Below are positions 32,457 to 38,171 of a DNA stretch of 38,171 bases, in pieces. A program made the position numbers and the translations under genes. Source of the DNA: Deltaproteobacteria bacterium (lineage in GTDB: Bacteria; Desulfobacterota; BSN033; UBA1163); assembly GCA_016874935.1 (NCBI GenBank), contig VGSS01000015.1, forward strand, positions 1-38,171. Direction: 5' to 3'. Under the pieces are notes generated by a model. It did no database searches, had not been told where the DNA came from, and saw only the letters and a list, made by a program, of their open reading frames with translations. Positions within the stretch are counted from its first letter, which is position 1; each line of letters opens with the position of its first letter.

Positions 32457-33740
32457 TTATTTACCCATGATGAGATTGGGAAGAAAAGTGGCAATCTGTG
32501 GGATGTAAGCAATCAGGACGGTCACCACAAAGATTCCCATCAAATAGGGTAGAACCTCCTTAGACAATGTTGCGATATCAACCTTGCTAAAACTGGTGAC
32601 CGCAAGTAAGCACATCCCAACAGGCGGTGTTAAATTCCCAATCATAATGAGTAATGTCATAACGACGCCGAAATTGACCAGGTCGATCCCGAATTTTTGT
32701 GCGATGGGTAAAAAGAGGGGTATCGTGATAATAAAGATGGCGTTTCCCTCGAGAAAAAACCCAAGGATCAAAACGACCATAATGACTATGACTAAAATAC
32801 CCGAGGTTGTGGCACTCATATCTGTCAAAGACAAGATGATCTGATCCGGGATCTTCTGATGTATGGTCAGCCACCCAAAAAAACCGGCCGCAGCAATAAT
32901 AAACAACAACCGGATGGTCTGTGTTATAGAAAGCCAGAAAACCCGGGGTAAATCTTTCATTTTTAAATCTTTATATAAGAACCCTAAGAATAACGCATAC
33001 AGGGAGGCAACGACCGCTGCTTCGGTCGGTGTAAAAATTCCCGTCAAGATTCCGCCGATGATAATAATCGGGGTTAATAAGGGCAAAAACGCTTCTTTGA
33101 CCGATTCCAGGATTTCTTTTGAATCAGCCTTCTTCTCCTTGGGAAAATGGTAGCGTTTCGCCAACAATCCGACGGCGACCATTATTGCTACTGCCATTAA
33201 CCCTCCGGGAATAAAACCCGCCAGAAAGAGCTTGCTCACCGATATACCCGTCAACGCTCCATAAAGAACAAAGGGAATGCTTGGAGGAATAACGGGGCCG
33301 ATTGTAGCCGCCGCGGCTACGATGGACGCGGAGCATTTGGGTTTAAATCCATTATCGACCATGGCCTTATGCAAGACTTGGCCTAACCCCGCAGCGTCGG
33401 CGATGGCTGAACCAGACATACCAGAAAAGATGACATTGGCGATGACACACACCTGCCCGAGCCCGCCTGGAATATGGCCAACCACAGCCTTGGCGAACCG
33501 AAAGATCCGGTTTGTAATACCTCCGGTATTCATGAGATTCCCTGCGAGTATAAAAAAAGGGATTGCAAGCAGTGTAAAGCTGGTGGTGGAAGCATACATT
33601 CTCTGGGGGAGCATCGTCAGGAGTGAACCCTGGTCCAAACCGATGAAAAATATAATGGCTGTCAGAGCTATAGCCACAGCAATGGGTATATTAATCAGAA
33701 TGAGCACTAATAACAGTGCGAAAATCATCAACGTCAGCAT
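32457..33740 (-). CDS. dctM: TRAP transporter large permease DctM
   Basis: 427 aa with about 12 hydrophobic segments; the DctM family of secondary transporters that use the sodium gradient with a periplasmic receptor. Signatures include SGSAIADAAGLGQVLHKAM, GPVIPPSIPFVLYG, IFTPTEAAVVASLYA and the C-terminal TPPVGMCLL. A 300-bp gap with a long hairpin and a repeat element separates it from dctP. The stop is 11 nt before the dctQ GTG. Confidence 0.95.
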   Translation of the reverse strand: MLTLMIFALLLVLILINIPIAVAIALTAIIFFIGLDQGSLLTMLPQRMYASTTSFTLLAIPFFILAGNLMNTGGITNRIFRFAKAVVGHIPGGLGQVCVIANVIFSGMSGSAIADAAGLGQVLHKAMVDNGFKPKCSASIVAAAATIGPVIPPSIPFVLYGALTGISVSKLFLAGFIPGGLMAVAIMVAVGLLAKRYHFPKEKKADSKEILESVKEAFLPLLTPIIIIGGILTGIFTPTEAAVVASLYALFLGFLYKDLKMKDLPRVFWLSITQTIRLLFIIAAAGFFGWLTIHQKIPDQIILSLTDMSATTSGILVIVIMVVLILGFFLEGNAIFIITIPLFLPIAQKFGIDLVNFGVVMTLLIMIGNLTPPVGMCLLAVTSFSKVDIATLSKEVLPYLMGIFVVTVLIAYIPQIATFLPNLIMGK

Positions 33741-33841
33741 CTTATATAGCCCCTTTTCCCAAAATATTCAGACTTCAGGCTAGAGATAAATTAATGCGTC
33801 TCTCCTTCTGATGGGTTTGGCGACAAAATAGGATTTATGAA

Positions 33842-33884
33842 GAGAAATTGAGATCGGTGTATAATTCGCCGATCTCAATTTCTC
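33842..33884. terminator. 16-bp perfect stem-loop between dctP and dctM
   Basis: GAGAAATTGAGATCGG (33842-33857) and CCGATCTCAATTTCTC (33869-33884) form a perfect 16-bp stem over an 11-nt loop. There is no T-run after it on the minus strand, so it looks more like a transcript-stabilising or attenuating structure than a full terminator. Such structures often let a binding-protein gene be expressed more than its membrane partners. Confidence 0.6.
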
Positions 33885-33916
33885 CCTTTGATAGCCTCAG
33901 CTCGTCCAGTCCGCCG

Positions 33917-34046
33917 TTTACCCCATTAGAAGTAATGCCCCGCTGCTCTGCGGCGGGGTTACATTCTAAACAATTCCGGCGGGGTTTAACCCGCTGCGCC
34001 AGCGCTTGCGCGGCGAGTGCCCCGTTGGAATTTCTAACGGGGTTTA
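33917..34046. mobile_element. Dispersed non-coding element, copy B, at the end of dctP
   Basis: It runs from TTTACCCCATTAGAA (33917) to TTTCTAACGGGGTTTA (34046). The internal CCCCGCTGC/GCGGCGGGG hairpin and the 40-bp block at 33982-34021 match copy A (21559-21746). Copy B is 58 bp shorter, lacking middle sequence present in copy A. The element's final TTA is, on the minus strand, the TAA stop codon of dctP. Confidence 0.7.
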
Positions 34047-35036
34047 CTTAGCCTCATCCACCATTTTGATGAAAGTAGCGATATTCTCTTCTCCGGCAAT
34101 CGCCTGCATCCGGTCATAAGCGGGTTTCATTAATTTTTTAAATTCCGTCTTATCCGGATAGGTAATTTCCATTCCGAATTTTTTCAGTTGGTTGATTTGA
34201 TCCGCTTCATCCGTTCTTGCTTTTTTTCTCATCCAATCGCCGGCTTTCTTGCTTTCTTCTTTAACGATGGTCTTTTGTTCGGGTGAAAGTTTGTCCCAAA
34301 CTTTTTTACTGATCACATGAACCATCGTATTGTAATTGTGGCCTGTCATGGCAAGATACTTCTGGGTTTCATAAATCTTATTCGAGTAAATAACCGCAAT
34401 CGGGTTTTCCTGGCCATCCACCACCCCCTGCTTTAAGGCCATCTGCAATTCACTGAAACTGATCGTAGCTACAACAGCTCCCAAGGCTTCCATTGCGGCC
34501 TGAGTGGGTAATTCCGGAGGGGTTCTCACTTTTAACCCTTTGACATCGGCAGGACTATTCACAGGGCGTTTGCTATTGGTGAGGTTCCTAAAACCCCATT
34601 CCCAGTTTGAAAGAAAAACCAGTCCGGCTTTGTCAAGATCCGGAAGGGCCCATGGGAGAAATTTACCGTCCAAAACCTTATCAGCGTGTTCATAACTGTT
34701 ATACATGAATGGTAGCATCACACAGTTAAACTTCTTGGAATACTTCCCAAGTTGTCCTTGAGTGGGCAAGCTCATATCCACTGCACCCAATATATTTTGT
34801 TCAAGGACTTCGGGGGGGGATCCAAGGGCATTATTAGGATAAATGATCACTTTAATGTTTCCATTGGTCCTTTTTTCAACGCCTTCAGCAAACATTTTAC
34901 TGGCTAAATTCCCAGGATGTGAATCTGCGGCGAAATGCCCCAATTTCATCTCAATGGGGGCAGATTCGGAGTCACTGACATAGGCAAATGGCCCACCCAT
35001 TACCAGCAGAATAAGAATCAATGCAAGCCTCTTCAT
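34044..35036 (-). CDS. dctP: TRAP transporter substrate-binding protein DctP
   Basis: 330 aa periplasmic receptor with an N-terminal signal peptide (residues 1 to about 26, MKRLALILILLVMGG...). The DctP fold is seen in KLGHFAADSHPGN, the KGLKVRTPP segment whose arginine normally binds the ligand carboxylate, and the QENPIAVIYSNKIYETQKYL motif. The KduI/KduD neighbours make a uronate or similar sugar acid the likeliest cargo. AAAAGGAGGAAAAA precedes the ATG. The stop codon lies in the end of a repeat element. Confidence 0.92.
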   Translation of the reverse strand: MKRLALILILLVMGGPFAYVSDSESAPIEMKLGHFAADSHPGNLASKMFAEGVEKRTNGNIKVIIYPNNALGSPPEVLEQNILGAVDMSLPTQGQLGKYSKKFNCVMLPFMYNSYEHADKVLDGKFLPWALPDLDKAGLVFLSNWEWGFRNLTNSKRPVNSPADVKGLKVRTPPELPTQAAMEALGAVVATISFSELQMALKQGVVDGQENPIAVIYSNKIYETQKYLAMTGHNYNTMVHVISKKVWDKLSPEQKTIVKEESKKAGDWMRKKARTDEADQINQLKKFGMEITYPDKTEFKKLMKPAYDRMQAIAGEENIATFIKMVDEAK

Positions 35037-35133
35037 TTTTTCCTCCTTTTATGATTTTCTTGTTGTTGAAAAAATATCATCCTTAATTTCCTTCCCTCGT
35101 TTCTTTTGATTTTCATATATCCCATCATCCCTC

Positions 35134-35922
35134 CTACTCCTTGACCTCCATATAACCTAACTTGGAAGAGATAAGACCAGCGGCTCTTATGACTTCCGCG
35201 ACAAAGTATTTTTCCTGCGGGGTCCCGATCTTCCTCTGGGGGCCGGAGATGCTCAGGGCCGCAATCACATTTCCAAGGTGGTTCTGGATAGGGGCCCCGA
35301 TGCACTCCACCTCTTGCTCGATTTCCCTGTGATCGAGTGAATATCCTTGCTTTCTTATCGCCTTCAATTCTTCCACAAGTTTCTGCTTCGAGGTGATGGT
35401 CCTCGGGGTAAAGGGAGTTAATCTTATTTTACGGATGATCCTCGATTGGTCGTTTTCAGGCTGGAAGGCGAGCAACACCTTTCCCAGTGCGGTGCTGTGG
35501 AGGGGTCCCCTTTGGCCGATTTTAGACATAACCCCTAAAGTCCGTGGAGAATCGACCTTGTCGACGTAAAAAATCTCTGCGCCGCTCAGGACGGCAAGGT
35601 GAACCGTTTCCTGAACCTTTGCGGCAAGCTCCGCCATAACCGGCTTGGAGACCTGAATGAAGTCCATTTGTTTTAAGTAGGTGTTTCCAATTTCAAATAC
35701 ACCCAGACCCAGGGAGTATTCTCCGGTCTTTTTATCTTTCTGCACGAAGCCGCACTTCTCCAAGGAGAGCAGGATCCGGTAAGTGGTGCTCCGGTCGAGT
35801 TGGAGTTCACGGGCGAGTTCACTGATCTTGAGATGGGTCTTCTCGCCCAAAAAACATCTCAGAACATTCGAAGCCCGAAGAATAGAATTGATCAAATATC
35901 TGTCCCGCTGATTTGTAGTCAT
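35134..35922 (-). CDS. IclR-family transcriptional regulator (KdgR-like by context)
   Basis: 262 aa. The N-terminal winged HTH (LKISELARELQLDRSTTYRI, then LLSLEKCGFVQKD) is followed by the IclR effector domain with HLAVLSGAEIFYVDKVDS, STALGKVLLAF, GYSLDHREIEQEVECIGAPI and AALSISGP. KdgR, the pectin/uronate regulator, belongs to this family, which fits the kdu/TRAP genes it precedes. The ATG at 35922 is chosen because it lies one base after the stop of a short upstream ORF; an in-frame TTG at 35985 is the alternative. Confidence 0.9.
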   Translation of the reverse strand: MTTNQRDRYLINSILRASNVLRCFLGEKTHLKISELARELQLDRSTTYRILLSLEKCGFVQKDKKTGEYSLGLGVFEIGNTYLKQMDFIQVSKPVMAELAAKVQETVHLAVLSGAEIFYVDKVDSPRTLGVMSKIGQRGPLHSTALGKVLLAFQPENDQSRIIRKIRLTPFTPRTITSKQKLVEELKAIRKQGYSLDHREIEQEVECIGAPIQNHLGNVIAALSISGPQRKIGTPQEKYFVAEVIRAAGLISSKLGYMEVKE

Positions 35923-36374
35923 TTTAATTGGGCCCTTCTCTTGGAGTTTCGTTCGAACCCCTCTCCCCCATTGCCGACCAGACAATAAAATGTTTTTTCC
36001 CTCTCACGTGATATCCTCCTTTCCCGTAAAATCCTTCATGAATGGTTGAACCCTTCTTTCTATCTTTCTCCTTTGCCTCGCCTCCGAGCTATCCTGTCCC
36101 ATTTCCCTTCTCGGGGGTGTTGTAATAATAAAACATTTCTTTTACTATTTAATCAAATGTTATGTCCATCGAGATGTTTTGTCAAGATATTTCTTTGGAA
36201 ATGTCTTGGGAAAATACACTGCATGAATGGATCGGCGGGTTGACTTGATGATATAAATTTAATAATAGGTTAAGGTGAACAGGGGAATGATATTCAAGAA
36301 TAAGCCCGGAGAGGGATTCTTTGAAAAACCATCGGATAGACATCCCCGTTTGATCTAAAGGAAAAAGAATCACT
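35923..36374. other. Divergent control region between iclR and the MFS gene
   Basis: 452 bp containing one short minus-strand ORF (35924-36007) and AT-rich promoter-like DNA. On the minus strand TTGATT (36156-36151), 17 bp, TTTTAT (36133-36128) could serve iclR with a leader of about 200 nt. On the + strand TTGACT (36240-36245), 17 bp, TAATAG (36263-36268) could serve the MFS gene. Both are moderate matches. No clear regulator operator was found by eye. Confidence 0.4.
35924..36007 (-). CDS. Candidate 27-codon leader ORF coupled to iclR
   Basis: A GTG at 36007 lies seven bases after a strong AAAGGAGG. The frame reads MRGKKHFIVWSAMGERGSNE and seven more residues, and its TAA ends one base before the iclR ATG. 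That geometry suits translational coupling, or a leader peptide controlling the regulator. No homologue is known to me, and a chance ORF is possible, but the ribosome-binding site is better than the one in front of iclR itself. Confidence 0.35.
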   Translation of the reverse strand: MRGKKHFIVWSAMGERGSNETPREGPN

Positions 36375-37583
36375 GTGTCAGAGACTGGAATTCGAAATAT
36401 AGAAGATCTGGGGGGAAGTTCCTCCCATTCCTTTCTGCCCTATGTGGGGCCGCTCCTTTTTCTCGTCGGGATCTTCTTCATCAATTTTCTTTCAAGAGTT
36501 GTTTTCTCCCCCCTGATGCCCACGGTGGAAGGAGATCTGAAGATAGGGCATGATGAGGCAGGGTCCTTCTTTTTCCTCATCACGCTGGGATATTGTGTGG
36601 GATTGTTTTTTTCCGGTTTTGTCTCTTCCCGTCTTGAACATAGGCGGACGATCATTCTCTCTTCTTTCGCATTAGCCGGGGCTCTCTTTTTAGTCAGTGC
36701 GACCTGTCACCCCTGGGGAATCCGATCCGGGCTTTTATTTTTGGGATTGGCGGCCGGATTCTATCTCCCCTCCGGAATTTCAACTTTAACGAGTTTAGTC
36801 AGCCAGCGCCATTGGGGGAAAGCCATTGCCATTCATGAACTGGCTCCCAATCTTGGTTTTATCGTGGCTCCCCTTCTCACGGAGGTTCTCCTGAGATGGT
36901 GTTCATGGCAGGGGATATTGACCGTCATTGGGGTGGCTTCTTTGATGGCGGGAGCGGTCTTTGCCCTCTGGGGAAAGGGAGGGAATTTTCCTGGAGAGGC
37001 ACCCAATTTTGGGACTTTAAAAAGTATACTCAAAGAGCCCTCTCTGTTGTGGATGATCACTTTCTTCGCATTAGGCGTGGGCGCGAGCTTCGGCGTCTAT
37101 TCGATGCTTCCCCTCTATCTGGTTTCGGAGAAAGGGATGGATGGGACCTGGGCAAATGCATTGCTCGCTCTTTCGAGAATATCACCCCTGGCCACCTCCT
37201 TTCTTGCAGGATGGATGACAGACCGTCTGGGCGTAAAACAGACTTTGAAGATCGTCTTTTTAACTTCAGGGGTGGCCACAGCAATGATTGGAATCGTACC
37301 GGTGCCGTGGATCCTGCCGATCATCTTTCTTCAACCCATCCTTGCCACTGCTTTCTTTCCCGCTGGTTTTGCCGCCCTTGCAAGGATAGGGTCTCCTCGC
37401 ATCAAGAATGTAGCCATTTCGCTCACCGTACCGCTGGGTTTCCTCATAGGAGGAGGGGCGGGAACTGCCGGTCTTGGCCTAGCCGGTGAAGCAGGATTAT
37501 TCTTTCTCGGCTTCATCCTTCTTGGAGGAATCGTCGCTGTAGGCTCCCTGCTGGTGAGATATCTGAAGTTGGTCAGTGAATAA
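36375..37583 (+). CDS. Major facilitator superfamily transporter
   Basis: 402 aa with 12 predicted transmembrane helices. The MFS loop 2-3 motif is degenerate (GFVSSRLEHRRTI) and the equivalent in the second half is clearer (GWMTDRLGVKQTL). Start is GTG at 36375 with AAAGGAAAAAG upstream. It is divergent from iclR and so may belong to the same regulon, but the substrate cannot be told. It ends 20 bp before the convergent glycosyltransferase gene. Confidence 0.85.
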   Translation: MSETGIRNIEDLGGSSSHSFLPYVGPLLFLVGIFFINFLSRVVFSPLMPTVEGDLKIGHDEAGSFFFLITLGYCVGLFFSGFVSSRLEHRRTIILSSFALAGALFLVSATCHPWGIRSGLLFLGLAAGFYLPSGISTLTSLVSQRHWGKAIAIHELAPNLGFIVAPLLTEVLLRWCSWQGILTVIGVASLMAGAVFALWGKGGNFPGEAPNFGTLKSILKEPSLLWMITFFALGVGASFGVYSMLPLYLVSEKGMDGTWANALLALSRISPLATSFLAGWMTDRLGVKQTLKIVFLTSGVATAMIGIVPVPWILPIIFLQPILATAFFPAGFAALARIGSPRIKNVAISLTVPLGFLIGGGAGTAGLGLAGEAGLFFLGFILLGGIVAVGSLLVRYLKLVSE

Positions 37584-37602
37584 TCGGCGGTCCCTATTCC
37601 TC

Positions 37603-38171
37603 TTATTTTTGAACGATTTTTTGCCGTGCAAGGATTTCCTCTGTCCGTATTGCGTCTTTGAAGGCATTGTTTCGGTTTAATTCTTCGAGGCTAATCCCTG
37701 CGTCTGTATTGCCTGACCAGCGCCGACAGAGGTAGAGGCTCTCATAGATTCGTCCGATCCGGTATTCCCTGCAGATTTGCAGGGCAGCTGCATAATCCTC
37801 ACCATAACTCACGTTGAGAAATCCGATTTTCCGCATGAAACCGGTGTTAAATGCCCGCGGGGCGCCCAGGCCATTGATGCGCAACGCATTGTTGTGGCCA
37901 TTCTCATCGGTCCATTCGGGGTGGTCGATGAGACCGGGCGGAATTTCCTCCAACTTGGAATCGACGAGGGTATAGGAGCCGATCACCATGGCGAAATTTC
38001 CCTGACGCAGCATGTCCACCATCTTCTGCAGGGTTTGGTTGTCTCTGTAAAGATCATCCGAATCGAGTTGGACAGCATAACGGCCACAATCTTCATGGCG
38101 AAGGGCCTCGTTCCAGCAGCCTCCGATCCCAAGATCAGTCCTCTCAGGGACAATATACTTGAGTTGAGAAT
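37603..38171 (-). CDS. Family 2 glycosyltransferase, C-terminal part (5' end outside window)
   Basis: About 189 codons are visible, open to the window's right edge. The visible start GIGGCWNEALRHEDC, then YAVQLDSDDLYRD, gives the DxDD metal/nucleotide-binding motif of the GT-A fold. GAPRAFNTGFMRKIGF and YGEDYAAALQICREYRIGRI (ED motif, probable catalytic region) follow. The sugar and acceptor are unknown. No gene after it is in view. Confidence 0.85.
   Translation of the reverse strand, partial: SQLKYIVPERTDLGIGGCWNEALRHEDCGRYAVQLDSDDLYRDNQTLQKMVDMLRQGNFAMVIGSYTLVDSKLEEIPPGLIDHPEWTDENGHNNALRINGLGAPRAFNTGFMRKIGFLNVSYGEDYAAALQICREYRIGRIYESLYLCRRWSGNTDAGISLEELNRNNAFKDAIRTEEILARQKIVQK

Noticed and set aside
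1-38171. tRNA or rRNA genes, riboswitches, prophage
   Set aside because: I saw no tRNA-like cloverleaf with a CCA/T-loop pattern, no rRNA segments and no phage structural genes; a covariance-model scan would be needed to exclude short RNAs.

Overview
The window reads as a chromosomal fragment of a Gram-negative bacterium, most like the Desulfobacterota (former Deltaproteobacteria) or a close relative. The points for this are a complete division and cell-wall (dcw) cluster in the proteobacterial order, a meso-diaminopimelate type MurE, an LpxC (so lipid A is made), a periplasmic TRAP transporter, and intergenic repeats of a style I associate with environmental deltaproteobacterial genomes. The phylum is an inference; no rRNA or other strong marker lies in the window.

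Region 1 (1-17543) is the dcw cluster, all on the + strand: rsmH (3' end only), ftsL, ftsI, murE, murF, mraY, murD, ftsW, murG, murC, murB, ddl, ftsQ, ftsA, ftsZ. Several junctions overlap by a few bases (rsmH/ftsL, ftsL/ftsI, murE/murF, murF/mraY, ftsW/murG). The remaining junctions are opened up by 50-220 bp spacers built from short repeated words that fold back on themselves. The cluster makes UDP-MurNAc-pentapeptide, lipid I and lipid II, then the septal synthase (FtsW/FtsI), the FtsQ/FtsL scaffold and the FtsA/FtsZ ring.

Region 2 (17544-29310) is a mixed set: a B12-binding-type radical SAM protein just after ftsZ, an alpha/beta hydrolase, a MazF/PemK-type toxin-antitoxin pair, a 1.1 kb island of repeat elements with a frameshifted tyrosine-recombinase relic, a YbcI/DUF457 membrane hydrolase, a multi-zinc-ribbon membrane protein, an SH3b envelope protein, a Sir2 deacylase, a PflA-like radical SAM enzyme with an extra cysteine cluster, a response-regulator/LpxC fusion, and an excisionase-like HTH protein. 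LpxC directly follows ftsZ in E. coli; here it lies about 10 kb downstream and is fused to a receiver domain.

Region 3 (29311-29784) has no long gene. It holds a repeat hairpin and a compact transcription unit with a consensus sigma-70 promoter, a Shine-Dalgarno sequence, a 20-codon ORF and an intrinsic terminator: a small RNA or micropeptide gene.

Region 4 (29785-36374, - strand) is a hexuronate module: an IclR regulator (preceded by a possible leader ORF), TRAP transporter genes dctP, dctM, dctQ, then kduI, kduD and a cupin. It looks built to import a uronate-type acid and carry 4-deoxy-5-ketouronate to 2-keto-3-deoxygluconate. A divergent MFS transporter (+) and the 3' part of a family 2 glycosyltransferase (-) end the window.

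The most unusual features are the RR-LpxC fusion, the self-complementary word-repeat spacers that break up the dcw operon, two dispersed element families each present twice, and the orphan small transcription unit at 29535-29750.
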